DNA from: a bacterium 1XD8-76
GTDB taxonomy: Bacteria > Bacillota > Clostridia > Lachnospirales > Lachnospiraceae
DNA length: 64,000 bases
Direction: 5' to 3'
Assembly (NCBI GenBank): GCA_003611955.1
Contig: RAZE01000002.1
Coordinates: 62,001-126,000 of the forward strand
Each line of letters starts with the position of its first letter. The first letter of the stretch is position 1. The position numbers and the translations under genes were made by a program. The notes below the pieces were generated by a model. It ran no database searches, was not told the origin of the DNA, and was given only the letters and a program-made list of their open reading frames with translations. Shown one piece after another: positions 1 to 8,142 of the stretch.

Positions 1-131
1 GGCGCTGGCTGAGTTTCTGCTGTAGAACAGGGGCGGTTGTCCGGGCGGCGGGCAGGATTTCTTTACATGGAACAGGCACTTTGGAAAAGCATGGAATCAT
101 AAGATATAGAAAGCGGTTCCGGAGGCCTTTT

Positions 132-773
132 GTGAAGACATTCAGCAAACCATTAACACCAGAAGAAGAAGCGTATTATTTGAGAAAGTATCATTCCGGT
201 GACGAAGAGGCAAAACGGGAGGCGAAGGATGTCCTGATTGAGCGGAATCTGCGGCTGGTAGCGTATGTGTTGAAAAAGTATGCGGGAGCGCCGGAGGATA
301 TGGAGGATATGATCTCCTGTGGGACAATAGGGCTGATCAAGGCGGTAAACACCTATGTGCCGGGGAAGGGAACGAGACTTGCGACCTATGCGGCGAAATG
401 TATAGAAAATGAGATACTGATGCTTTTGCGGGGACATAAAAAAATATCCAGGGAAGTCTCCCTCTATGAATCCATGGGAACGGACAAAGAGGGAAACGAG
501 GTGAGTCTTCTCGATATCATAGAATATGAACAGCCGGGGGCGTTGGAGCAGTTGGAAAACCGGGAGAGCATAGAGAGACTGAGAGGAGTTCTCGGTAAGG
601 TTTTGACGGAGAGGGAGAGAGTGATCATCACTTATCGCTATGGGCTGAGGACAGGAGATGAGGTGACTCAGCGGGAAGTGGGGGAGATGATGGGCATCTC
701 CAGAAGTTATGTAAGCCGGATAGAAAAGAGAGCTCTCTCAAAACTGCGCAGGGCTTTGGATGAAACTGCGTAG
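132..773 (+). CDS. sigK: Sporulation RNA polymerase sigma factor, sigma-K type
   Basis: 213-aa sigma-70 family protein. Region 2 carries RNLRLVAYVLKKY and GTIGLIKAVNTY followed by LATYAAKCIENEILMLLR; region 4 near the C-terminus has QREVGEMMGISRSYVSRIEKRA (helix-turn-helix). The segment EVSLYESMGTDKEGNEVSLL is typical of sigma-K rather than sigma-E, so the likely role is late mother-cell transcription during sporulation. I chose the GTG at 132 because GGAGG lies 6-7 bases upstream and the product then begins MKTFSKPLT, the usual family start. The frame stays open upstream to the window edge, with a TTG at 81. With the GTG start there is no hydrophobic pro-sequence. Family call is firm; sigma-K versus a close paralogue is likely. 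Confidence 0.85.
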   Translation: MKTFSKPLTPEEEAYYLRKYHSGDEEAKREAKDVLIERNLRLVAYVLKKYAGAPEDMEDMISCGTIGLIKAVNTYVPGKGTRLATYAAKCIENEILMLLRGHKKISREVSLYESMGTDKEGNEVSLLDIIEYEQPGALEQLENRESIERLRGVLGKVLTERERVIITYRYGLRTGDEVTQREVGEMMGISRSYVSRIEKRALSKLRRALDETA

Positions 774-908
774 CGCCTGATACTTTTTAGTTATTTTTAA
801 CAATTTTCTCACAGCCTGGACACATTTTGGATGTACAATACACCATGTCAGTCTGCCGGGCGGAAACCGCGGAGATTGGCGGAAGAAAAGAAGCAGGAAG
901 AAATACAT

Positions 909-1511
909 ATGAACGATACAGAATATTATAAGCTGGTCCGTCCCTATGAGGATGCCATGGAGATGCTTTTGATCAGGATCAGGGTACTGGGACATTCCCT
1001 GTACAATGAGGAGAAAGGACAGCTTTATCACATGATCCAGAGCAGGATCAAGACGAGGGAGAGTATAGAAAATAAATTAAAAAAGAAAAACCAGGAAACC
1101 ACCGATAAGGACGCGAAAGACTATCTGCGGGATATCGCCGGAATCAGGATTATCTGTCTGTTTTTGGAGGACATTTACACTCTGGTGGAGCGGCTTATGA
1201 GACAGTCGGATCTGGTCTTTATCAAAGAGAAGGACTATATCAGGACGCCGAAGAAGAACGGCTACAGAAGTTATCACCTGATTCTCGGCGTGCCTGTCTA
1301 TTGCGCGGATACGATGGAGATATTTCCGGTCGAACTGCAGTTTCGGACGATGGAGATGGATCTGTGGGCAAGCATGGAGCACAGGATCCTGTACAAGGGA
1401 ACATGCCGGGAAGACGAGGAAAAGATCAAGAGGGAACTGATGCATTACAGCCAGAAGCTCTGTGAAGTGGAAAACTATTTTTCCTCCTTCCGGGGAGCGG
1501 AGAAAGCATGA
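909..1511 (+). CDS. Small alarmone synthetase, RelA/SpoT-domain (p)ppGpp synthetase
   Basis: 200-aa single-domain RelA/SpoT synthetase without HD hydrolase, TGS or ACT domains, so it resembles small alarmone synthetases that transfer pyrophosphate from ATP to GDP or GTP in the cytoplasm. Visible motifs are DIAGIRIIC, the G-loop RTPKKNGYRSYHL, and VELQFRTMEMDLWASMEH near the C-terminus. The ATG at 909 follows AGGAAG at good spacing; a longer frame from 831 lacks a ribosome site. It stands alone, ending in a strong terminator. Family confidence is high; stress role is inferred from the family. Confidence 0.88.
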   Translation: MNDTEYYKLVRPYEDAMEMLLIRIRVLGHSLYNEEKGQLYHMIQSRIKTRESIENKLKKKNQETTDKDAKDYLRDIAGIRIICLFLEDIYTLVERLMRQSDLVFIKEKDYIRTPKKNGYRSYHLILGVPVYCADTMEIFPVELQFRTMEMDLWASMEHRILYKGTCREDEEKIKRELMHYSQKLCEVENYFSSFRGAEKA

Positions 1512-1545
1512 AAAATTGCGGCGGCTTAAACTGCCGCAATTTTTT
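1511..1545 (+). terminator. Intrinsic terminator after alarmone synthetase
   Basis: A 12-bp stem (aaaaattgcggc at 1511-1522 pairing with 1533-1544) closes a 10-base loop and runs into a T-tract. It overlaps the end of the synthetase gene and separates it from comM. Confidence 0.85.
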
Positions 1546-1547
1546 GC

Positions 1548-1576
1548 TTGCATATTTAAAAATTATATTCTATAAT
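1548..1576 (+). promoter_or_regulatory. Sigma-A promoter for comM-dprA
   Basis: TTGCAT (1548-1553), a 17-base spacer and a perfect TATAAT (1571-1576). It lies directly behind the terminator and about 130 bases upstream of comM; the leader between contains a GC-rich palindrome (gcggctgcggccgc). Confidence 0.75.
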
Positions 1577-1708
1577 TGGAATATCTGTTAATCTTGTTTT
1601 GCGGCTGCGGCCGCAGAATCCGAATTTTATTTTCCAAGAATCTTTAAAAATTCCCAGAGAACCGCACCTATCGATCTGATGTCAGCACAGAGTGCGGAAA
1701 GGGAAAAA

Positions 1709-3253
1709 ATGTATAGTACGGTTATATCGGGAGGTATCCGCGGAATCTACAGTTACCTGGTGCAGGTGGAAGTGGACACGGCGCAGGGGCTCCCGGGATT
1801 TGAGATGGTGGGATATCTGGGAAGCGAGGTGAAGGAGGCGAAGGAACGTGTGCGTGTGGCTCTGAAAAACGCCGGATTCGCAATGCCGGCGGGGAGGATC
1901 ACGGTAAACATTTCCCCCGCCGATGTCCCAAAGGAGGGGACGGCCTATGATCTGCCGGTGGCTGTGGCAGTTCTGGCATCCATGGAGGTGGTGCCGAGGG
2001 ATGCTCTGAACCGGCTCCTGATGATCGGGGAACTGGGGCTGAACGGAGAGCTGCGGCCGGTGAGAGGGGTGCTGCCGATCGTGCGGAAAGCGAAAGAAGC
2101 GGGCTTCCGCAGCTGTATCGTGCCGAAAGAAAATGAGAGCGAGGGCGCGGTGGTGGAGGGGATCCTGGTATACGGCCTGTCCCATCTGCGGGAAGTGACC
2201 ATATTTTTGCAGCAGCATAAGACGCCGCCCTATAAGCCCGCTGTGGCGGACTTTGAAAAAATATTTGCCGGACAGCAGGAAAAACAGTTTGACTTCGAGG
2301 AAGTGCAGGGACAGGAAGGAGTTAGACGGGCGGCCGAGATAGCGGCAGCGGGTTTCCACCATCTGTTGATGATCGGGCCGCCGGGCAGCGGAAAAACGAT
2401 GATTGCGAAGCGGATTCCCTCCATTCTGCCGCCCATGAGCATGGAGGAGAGCCTGGAAGTCTCCACCGTCTATTCGGTGGCGGGACTTTTGAAGGAGGGG
2501 CAGTCCCTTGTCTGCAGGCGTCCCTTTTTGAACCCCCATCACACCATCTCGGAACATGCCCTTGCGGGGGGAGGGAGAATTCCCCGTCCCGGGGTCCTTA
2601 GTCTGGCGCACAGAGGGGTTCTGTTTCTGGACGAGCTGACGGAGTTTAAGAGGAGTACACTGGAGATCCTTCGGCAGCCCATGGAGGATAAGGTAGTGCA
2701 GATAGCCAGAAGCGTCGGCAGTGTTGTCTATCCGGCCTCCTGCCTGATCGTAGGGGCGATGAATCCCTGCCCCTGCGGCTATTATCCGGACAGAAATCAA
2801 TGCAGCTGTTCTCCCCATGAGATATACCGCTATCTGCACAAAGTCTCCGGCCCACTGTTGGATCGGATGGATCTTGTGACGGAGACGAAGAAGGTGGAGA
2901 TCGAAAATTTAAACGGTCCAAAGAGGAGTGAGAGCAGTGCGGAGATATTGGAGAGGATCATGAGGGCACGCAGAATGCAGGAGAAGCGGTTTGCAGGGAC
3001 AGGTTTTCATTTTAACGCGGATATGGGACCGGCTCAGGTGCGGAAATACTGCCCGCTGGAAAAGAAGGAGGGACAGATGATGCAGCAGCTGTTTTCCGCC
3101 ATGAATTTGAGCGCGAGAGCTTACCACAAAGTGATCAAGGTGGCCAGAACGATAGCGGATCTCGAGGGGAGCGAGCGCATCGAAAGGCGCCATCTGGCGG
3201 AAGCGGCCTGCTATCGAAAAACAGACAGCAAATACTGGGGGAGAAACGGATGA
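1709..3253 (+). CDS. comM: ComM/YifB family AAA+ ATPase (Mg-chelatase-like)
   Basis: 514-aa cytoplasmic ATPase of the ComM/YifB family; ComM is known as a branch-migration helicase aiding integration of transformed DNA. The N-terminal domain starts MYSTVISGGIRGI and contains GLPGFEMVG. The AAA+ core has Walker A GPPGSGKT near residue 220 and Walker B LFLDEL near residue 310, then a cysteine motif NPCPCGYYPDRNQCSCSP and a C-terminal helical lid. Start at 1709 is supported by GGAAAGGG five bases upstream; an in-frame ATG at 1679 is less likely. It overlaps dprA by ATGA, indicating co-transcription and a shared role in processing incoming single-stranded DNA. Confidence 0.93.
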   Translation: MYSTVISGGIRGIYSYLVQVEVDTAQGLPGFEMVGYLGSEVKEAKERVRVALKNAGFAMPAGRITVNISPADVPKEGTAYDLPVAVAVLASMEVVPRDALNRLLMIGELGLNGELRPVRGVLPIVRKAKEAGFRSCIVPKENESEGAVVEGILVYGLSHLREVTIFLQQHKTPPYKPAVADFEKIFAGQQEKQFDFEEVQGQEGVRRAAEIAAAGFHHLLMIGPPGSGKTMIAKRIPSILPPMSMEESLEVSTVYSVAGLLKEGQSLVCRRPFLNPHHTISEHALAGGGRIPRPGVLSLAHRGVLFLDELTEFKRSTLEILRQPMEDKVVQIARSVGSVVYPASCLIVGAMNPCPCGYYPDRNQCSCSPHEIYRYLHKVSGPLLDRMDLVTETKKVEIENLNGPKRSESSAEILERIMRARRMQEKRFAGTGFHFNADMGPAQVRKYCPLEKKEGQMMQQLFSAMNLSARAYHKVIKVARTIADLEGSERIERRHLAEAACYRKTDSKYWGRNG

Positions 3254-4395
3254 AAACAAAACAGGATAAGGCTTACCAGTACTGGTTCCTGAATATAAAA
3301 GGGTTTGGCGGAAAGAAAAAGACAGCTCTGCTGCAAAAGTTTGGCGGCGCGGAAAATATATACAGGGAACACGAAAAAACGTTGCGGGCTGGGGCGGGGG
3401 ACGACCTTGCGGAGAGGATACTGGAAGCCAGAAGGAGCTGGAATATTTTTACAGAATACGAAGAGCTGTGCAGACAGAAAATAAAGTTTACCTGCTATGG
3501 AGACGATGATTATCCGGGGCGGCTCTCTGAAATTCCGGATCCGCCCGCCGTGCTGTATTTTCAGGGGCATCTTCCCAGCGATGAAATTCCGTCGGTAGCG
3601 ATCATCGGCGCAAGGGCCTGCTCGGAGTACGGGATATACGCTGCGAAGGAATTTGGTTCTAAACTGGGCGGAGTGGGCATACAGATTATCAGCGGACTGG
3701 CTATGGGGATCGACGGAATCAGCCAGGAGGCCGCTCTTCTCGCCGGAGGAGAAAGTTTCGGCGTACTGGGCAGCGGAGTGGATGTCTGTTATCCGAAGAG
3801 TAATCGTGCGGTCTATGAGAACTGTAAAAAACAGGGGGGAATCCTCTCGGAGTATCCGCCGGGGACGAAGCCGAAGGCGAATCTCTTTCCGCCGAGAAAC
3901 CGGTTGATCAGCGGGCTTTCGGATGTGATACTGGTGATAGAGGCGAGAGAAAAAAGCGGTACGCTGATCACGGTGGATATGGCGTTAGAACAGGGGAAGG
4001 AAGTGTTTGCTCTCCCGGGGAGAATTACGGATTCCCTGAGCAGAGGATGCAATCAGCTTTTCAGACAGGGGGCGGCGGTGGCAGTCGGACCCGGAGATAT
4101 TCTGGAGGCTCTCTACGGATTGAACTCTTATATTAATATAGAAGAAACGGCGCCGAAAAACGGGGAGGGAAGAGTGGCGGGGAATCAGCCCGGCTGGATA
4201 AATATGCTCTCCGAACAGGAGAGGCAAGTGTACTTGAATCTGGAGATACTGCCCAGGACACCGGAAGAAATTTACGGACAGCTGGGCGGGAAGATAGCGA
4301 TCCAGGAAGTGATGGGAGTACTTGTAGAACTGTGCATAAAAGGGCTTGCGAGACAATGTCCGGAGGGATATTGTCAAAAAGTCCTTGCAACTTAA
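3250..4395 (+). CDS. dprA: DNA processing protein DprA
   Basis: 381-aa DprA/Smf protein. In transformable bacteria it binds incoming single-stranded DNA and loads RecA. The Rossmann-like core is visible: VAIIGARACSEYG near residue 117, GLAMGIDGISQEAAL, LGSGVDVCYPKSNRAVYE, FPPRNRLISGLSD and EAREKSGTLITVDMALEQG. A C-terminal winged-helix-like segment (EQERQVYLNLEILPRTPEEI) ends the protein. The start overlaps the comM stop by four bases. No sign of truncation. Confidence 0.95.
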   Translation: MKTKQDKAYQYWFLNIKGFGGKKKTALLQKFGGAENIYREHEKTLRAGAGDDLAERILEARRSWNIFTEYEELCRQKIKFTCYGDDDYPGRLSEIPDPPAVLYFQGHLPSDEIPSVAIIGARACSEYGIYAAKEFGSKLGGVGIQIISGLAMGIDGISQEAALLAGGESFGVLGSGVDVCYPKSNRAVYENCKKQGGILSEYPPGTKPKANLFPPRNRLISGLSDVILVIEAREKSGTLITVDMALEQGKEVFALPGRITDSLSRGCNQLFRQGAAVAVGPGDILEALYGLNSYINIEETAPKNGEGRVAGNQPGWINMLSEQERQVYLNLEILPRTPEEIYGQLGGKIAIQEVMGVLVELCIKGLARQCPEGYCQKVLAT

Positions 4396-4413
4396 AAAAA
4401 ATTAGTGTATAGT
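4385..4413 (+). promoter_or_regulatory. Sigma-A promoter for topA
   Basis: TTGCAA (4385-4390), 17-base spacer, TATAGT (4408-4413), overlapping the last codons of dprA and 65 bases upstream of topA. Confidence 0.65.
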
Positions 4414-4477
4414 GTTTGTCGATTGCTGTATAAAAATACAGACATCTATGGAACCGGAACAGGAGTGGATATTGATT

Positions 4478-6562
4478 ATGGCAAAATATCTGGTGATAGT
4501 GGAATCTCCCGCTAAAGTAAAGACGATCAAAAAATTTTTAGGAGCGAATTATGAGGTGATGGCGAGCAACGGGCATGTCCGGGACCTGCCCAAAAGCCAG
4601 CTGGGCTTTTCACCGGAGGACGATTTTGAACCGAAATACATCACGATTCGGGGAAAGGGCGATATACTGGCAGCCCTTCGGAAGGAAGTGAAAAAGGCGG
4701 AAAAAATATATCTGGCGACTGACCCGGACCGGGAGGGGGAAGCTATCTCCTGGCATCTGTACTACGCACTGAAACTGGAGGGGAAAAAGGTATACCGCAT
4801 CACCTTCAATGAGATCACGAAAACGGCGGTGAAGGATGCTCTGAAAAATCCCCGCGAGATCGATATGGATCTGGTGGATGCTCAGCAGGCGAGAAGGGTG
4901 TTGGACCGGATGGTGGGCTATCGGATATCCCCGGTGCTCTGGGCAAAAGTAAAACGCGGCCTCTCCGCCGGGAGGGTACAGTCGGCGGCGCTCAGGATCA
5001 TCTGCGAGAGAGAGGAGGAGATCAGCGCGTTCATACCGGAGGAGTATTGGACGCTGGACGCCGTGCTGGACGTGGAGGGGGAAAAGAAGTCCCTGACCGC
5101 GAAATACTATGGCCATGGCGACAAAAAAGTCACCATAAAAAGCGAACAGGAACTGCAGAAGATTCTGGGGGACCTGAAAGGTGCGGACTGGAAAGTCACG
5201 GACAAAAAGGTGGGGGAGAGGACGAAGAAGGCGCCGCTTCCGTTTACCACATCCACTCTCCAGCAGGAAGCCAGCAAAGTACTGAATTTCTCCACCCAGA
5301 AAACCATGCGCGTCGCGCAGCAGCTCTACGAAGGCGTGGATATCAAAGGAAATGGGACGGTGGGTATCATCACCTATCTGCGTACGGATTCCACGAGGAT
5401 ATCCGAGGAGGCTTCCCAGGCGGCGGCGAAGTATATTGAGTCGAAGTACGGCGCGGCCTATGTGGCGCGGAACGTGGAACAAAAGAAGAGCGGAAAGAAG
5501 ATACAGGACGCCCATGAGGCGATCCGCCCCACGGATATCGGAAGAACGCCGGCGGACCTGAAGGATTCTCTGACCAGGGACCAGTTCCGCCTGTATCAGC
5601 TGATCTGGAAGCGCTTTACGGCGAGCGGGATGAGCAGCGCGGTCTACGAGACTACCTCGGTGAAGATCGATGCGGCGGGAGAACGGTTCAGTGTCGCTGC
5701 CAGCAAATTAAAATTTGACGGTTATCTGTGCGTTTACGTGCGGGAGGAGGACAAGGAGGAGACGTCGGTCCTCTCCGGAAGCCTGGAGAAGGATACGAAG
5801 CTGAGTCTGAAAGAATTGCAGCACAAACAGCATTTCACGCAGCCCCCGGCGCACTACACAGAGGCCTCCGTGGTCAGGGCGTTGGAGGAGCTGGGGATCG
5901 GCAGGCCGAGCACATATGCTCCCACGCTGACGACGCTGCTCAACCGGCGCTATATCGTGAAGGAAAACAAAAATATTTATGTGACGGAGATCGGCGAGGT
6001 CGTGGATAAGATGATGCGGGAGGCGTTCCCCTCCATCGTGGATGTGAGTTTTACCGCCAATATGGAGACGCTGTTGGACGGCGTGGAGCTGGGGGATGTG
6101 GACTGGAAGACGATTATCAGAAACTTTTACCCCGATCTGGACGAAGCGGTGCAGGAGGCGGAAAAGCAGCTGGAGGAAGTGGAGATCAAGGACGAACTCT
6201 CGGAGGAATACTGCGATGTGTGCGGGAGGCAGATGGTCATTAAATACGGGCCCCACGGCAGATTTCTCGCCTGTCCCGGATTTCCGGAGTGCAAAAATAC
6301 GAAACCCTATTATGAGAAGATCGGTATCTCCTGTCCGAAGTGCGGCGAGGATATTGTCATGAAGAAGACAAGAAAAGGGCGCAGGTATTACGGCTGCATC
6401 AACAATCCGGAGTGTAATTTTATGGTGTGGCAGAAACCTTCCGGCGTGCTCTGTGAAAAATGCGGGAGCATGATGGTGGAAAAGGGAAATAAGCTGGTCT
6501 GCTCCGGCGAGAAATGCGGTCATGTCATGGATAAACCGGCCGGAAAACCGGCGGCAGGATGA
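4478..6562 (+). CDS. topA: DNA topoisomerase I (type IA)
   Basis: 694-aa type IA topoisomerase that relaxes negative supercoils. The Toprim domain opens MAKYLVIVESPAKVKTIKKF and contains TDPDREGEAISWHL; the catalytic tyrosine lies in GIITYLRTDSTRIS. Three C-terminal zinc-finger units follow (CDVCGRQ...CPGFPEC, CPKCGED...CINNPEC, CEKCGSM...CSGEKC). The ATG at 4478 gives the standard N-terminus; a TTG at 4472 sits at a better distance from AGGAG (4461-4465) and would add MI. The stop codon TGA lies inside the left prophage attachment repeat, so the insertion leaves the protein intact. Confidence 0.97.
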   Translation: MAKYLVIVESPAKVKTIKKFLGANYEVMASNGHVRDLPKSQLGFSPEDDFEPKYITIRGKGDILAALRKEVKKAEKIYLATDPDREGEAISWHLYYALKLEGKKVYRITFNEITKTAVKDALKNPREIDMDLVDAQQARRVLDRMVGYRISPVLWAKVKRGLSAGRVQSAALRIICEREEEISAFIPEEYWTLDAVLDVEGEKKSLTAKYYGHGDKKVTIKSEQELQKILGDLKGADWKVTDKKVGERTKKAPLPFTTSTLQQEASKVLNFSTQKTMRVAQQLYEGVDIKGNGTVGIITYLRTDSTRISEEASQAAAKYIESKYGAAYVARNVEQKKSGKKIQDAHEAIRPTDIGRTPADLKDSLTRDQFRLYQLIWKRFTASGMSSAVYETTSVKIDAAGERFSVAASKLKFDGYLCVYVREEDKEETSVLSGSLEKDTKLSLKELQHKQHFTQPPAHYTEASVVRALEELGIGRPSTYAPTLTTLLNRRYIVKENKNIYVTEIGEVVDKMMREAFPSIVDVSFTANMETLLDGVELGDVDWKTIIRNFYPDLDEAVQEAEKQLEEVEIKDELSEEYCDVCGRQMVIKYGPHGRFLACPGFPECKNTKPYYEKIGISCPKCGEDIVMKKTRKGRRYYGCINNPECNFMVWQKPSGVLCEKCGSMMVEKGNKLVCSGEKCGHVMDKPAGKPAAG

Positions 6563-6571
6563 TGGTTGAGG
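6556..6571 (+). repeat. Left attachment repeat (attL core)
   Basis: aggatgatggttgagg, identical to 45934-45949. It contains the topA stop codon (TGA at 6560-6562), so attB lies across the 3' end of topA. It is separated by 12 bases from the left inverted end sequence. Confidence 0.85.
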
Positions 6572-6580
6572 CTAAGTTTT

Positions 6581-6628
6581 AAAATTAAATGCGAAAAGAG
6601 TTAAACAAACTCTATCGCATTTAATTTT
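6581..6628 (+). repeat. Left-end inverted repeat, also terminator-like
   Basis: aaaattaaatgcga (6581-6594) is a perfect 14-bp inverse of 6615-6628, with a further inner 6-bp stem (agagtt/aactct) and a T-rich 3' side. The outer arm extends as attaaatgcgaaa (6584-6596), which reappears inverted at the right end (45908-45920). It may act both as a transposase-recognised end and as a terminator for topA. The dual role is inference. Confidence 0.6.
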
Positions 6629-6658
6629 TTATATGAGAATATATGTAAAAATGTAAAG

Positions 6659-6698
6659 TGCGTATGAGTTTTTCGGAACTCATACGCATTATTTTTTT
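6659..6698 (+). terminator. Intrinsic terminator at prophage left end
   Basis: A perfect 12-bp stem, tgcgtatgagtt (6659-6670) with 6677-6688, six-base loop tttcgg, followed by ttattttttt. It would stop topA read-through into the prophage and lies 22 bases before the first prophage gene. Confidence 0.85.
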
Positions 6699-6720
6699 CA
6701 CAGAAAGCGAGGGAAAGGAA

Positions 6721-6966
6721 ATGGAGAACTGGATCAAAAAGAAAGACTACGCAATACTTATTTATTCGCAGGAAAACAGAGATTGTTATAACGCGGCAAT
6801 GAAAGCATTAAATCAGACAAAGAAAGCCGCTGGCTGGGATAGAATACAGGGCGTAACAATTCTGAAAGATTGCAGAATACCGGATATTTACCACGGGGAC
6901 GATTTAGCAATAATCATGGAGAGAGACAACGGAAGCGAAAAGTATGAAATCAAGATAATGGACTAA
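6721..6966 (+). CDS. Small phage protein, unknown function
   Basis: 81-aa soluble protein beginning MENWIKKKDYAILIYS. I do not recognise a family. It is the first gene inside the prophage, preceded by a terminator and by GGGAAAGGAA as ribosome site, which favours the ATG at 6721 over an upstream in-frame ATG at 6664 that lies in the terminator stem. No cysteine cluster, signal or membrane segment is visible. Position suggests an early, possibly host-directed, gene. Confidence 0.6.
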   Translation: MENWIKKKDYAILIYSQENRDCYNAAMKALNQTKKAAGWDRIQGVTILKDCRIPDIYHGDDLAIIMERDNGSEKYEIKIMD

Positions 6967-7010
6967 AGGGCGGGCGGCAGTAGCCGCCCCATAAGAAAGG
7001 GGCGAAGAAA

Positions 7011-7214
7011 GTGGCAAGAAGGTATAAAAGGATTGTATTTGCGGACAGGCAGCAGATCGAAGCAATGTTTAACAGCGGAATGAATGAAAAGGAAATAGCG
7101 GCAGCAGTCGGCGTTCATATCGCAACTATTTATAGGGAATTGGAGCGGGGAAAGATCATTGTTGCGAATAGTGTGAGATACAGCGCAGACACGGCACAGC
7201 GGGCGATCGGATAA
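7011..7214 (+). CDS. Stand-alone helix-turn-helix protein resembling the IS30 transposase N-terminus
   Basis: 67-aa protein starting at a GTG with AAAGGGG eight bases upstream. The central segment GMNEKEIAAAVGVHIATIYR continues ELERG and matches the N-terminal HTH of the prophage's own IS30-type transposase (HKPKEVAVILHKHISTIYRE, then LKRG), including the following VRYSADTAQRA against RYNPDEADRKA. It has no DDE domain, so it is a DNA-binding module only. It sits near the left end while the transposase sits at the right end. A role as regulator or competitor at shared sites is inferred. Confidence 0.7.
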   Translation: MARRYKRIVFADRQQIEAMFNSGMNEKEIAAAVGVHIATIYRELERGKIIVANSVRYSADTAQRAIG

Positions 7215-7224
7215 GGGGGACAAA

Positions 7225-7452
7225 ATGAGGATATACGACGAACTGACAGCAAGCCCCGAAACGCTGGGCGCATTTCTGAAAAGCCTTCCGGTTTTAGACG
7301 CGCCGTGGGACACAGCTTTTCAGAAGACATTCTGCGGGGAGTGCAAAACGGAAAGCTGCGACAACTGCCCGAATGAGAAATACCGGAACAATCCAGAATG
7401 GTGGCTGAAGCTGAAAGCGGAGGGGGCAGCAAATGAAAACGGTGGACTTTGA
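7225..7452 (+). CDS. Small cysteine-containing phage protein
   Basis: 75-aa protein with a tight cysteine cluster, CGECKTESCDNCP, in its second half, which could bind a metal. AAGGGGG precedes the ATG. It overlaps the next gene by 20 bases in a different frame, so the two are probably co-translated. Family not recognised. Confidence 0.6.
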   Translation: MRIYDELTASPETLGAFLKSLPVLDAPWDTAFQKTFCGECKTESCDNCPNEKYRNNPEWWLKLKAEGAANENGGL

Positions 7453-7816
7453 AAAAGTAAAAGCGGGGGATTTGGTAGAAGTACCGCGTACACAATTTGC
7501 ACCAATGCGGCGAGGTTGGAATGGCTGGTTATTCAGTGAAGCGGTGGTTATTCAAAAAGGAATATCAGCAAAGAACAGAAGAAAAGTGATAAAGGTTGAA
7601 ATGCGGACACCGAAAAGCAGCAATGACTACGGAACAATGGAAAAGACATTTTATGCGGAGTATGTATTTCAAACAAAGCACATAGAAACGGCAAGACGCT
7701 TCATGCAGGCAGATGGCGTAAACAGCAAAGAAGAATTTTATGAGTATATAAAGCAAGACGACGTTTGCGGCTGCGACTGGATCAAATTTCTTGTAGACAA
7801 AGGATTTTTATTTTAA
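7433..7816 (+). CDS. Phage protein of unknown function
   Basis: 127-aa hydrophilic protein (MKTVDFEKVKAGDLVEVPRT...). The opening KVKAGDLVEV resembles the beta-strand entry of many small phage regulators, but no named domain is evident. GGAGGGGGCAGCAA precedes the ATG. It closes the first block of early genes and is followed by a 326-base gene-free stretch. Confidence 0.6.
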   Translation: MKTVDFEKVKAGDLVEVPRTQFAPMRRGWNGWLFSEAVVIQKGISAKNRRKVIKVEMRTPKSSNDYGTMEKTFYAEYVFQTKHIETARRFMQADGVNSKEEFYEYIKQDDVCGCDWIKFLVDKGFLF

Positions 7817-8142
7817 GGCTGAAAAGAACCGAAACGGGGCAGCAGTCCCCGTCCTGCAAGGTCGGCAACCTTGCGGCTGATGAAGGCAAGCCAACAGCCG
7901 GAGTACAGGGCATTGTGGAAAAATGGCAGCGGACGCGCCATGCTAGAGAGCGCGCAGACGGTCAACAGGTTTTCAGTAGCTTTTTAATGTGAAAAGCCAC
8001 AACACAATGCACACGCCGGAAAGCGGGGTGGCACAGCATGAAAGCAAGATCGCCGCCTAGATAGAATGAGGACACAGACGACACGAAAGGACACTGAAAA
8101 AATGAAAAGAGACGCTGGACTTTTCGGGGGGGTATTCCCGAC
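7817..8142 (+). other. Gene-free stretch with several potential hairpins
   Basis: No ORF of convincing length. Several short stems follow one another: acgggg/ccccgt near 7834, gcaaggt/accttgc at 7857-7875, ggctg/cagcc near 7877, and gcgcg/cgcgc near 7933. The last 50 bases contain a 15-codon ORF (8102-8149, MKRDAGLFGGVFPTW) that overlaps the next start in ATGGTAA and includes a G7 tract. Could be a leader, a small RNA, or decayed coding sequence; I cannot decide. Confidence 0.35.

Noticed and set aside
1..131. Remnant of a skin-like element upstream of sigK
   Set aside because: sigK is uninterrupted and no recombinase is visible in the short upstream part.
1682..2839. 385-aa minus-strand ORF opposite comM
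   Set aside because: Shadow of a GC-rich conserved gene; product resembles no protein and lacks a ribosome site.
6500..6600. tRNA gene as attachment site
   Set aside because: No cloverleaf is present; the repeat overlaps the topA stop codon instead.
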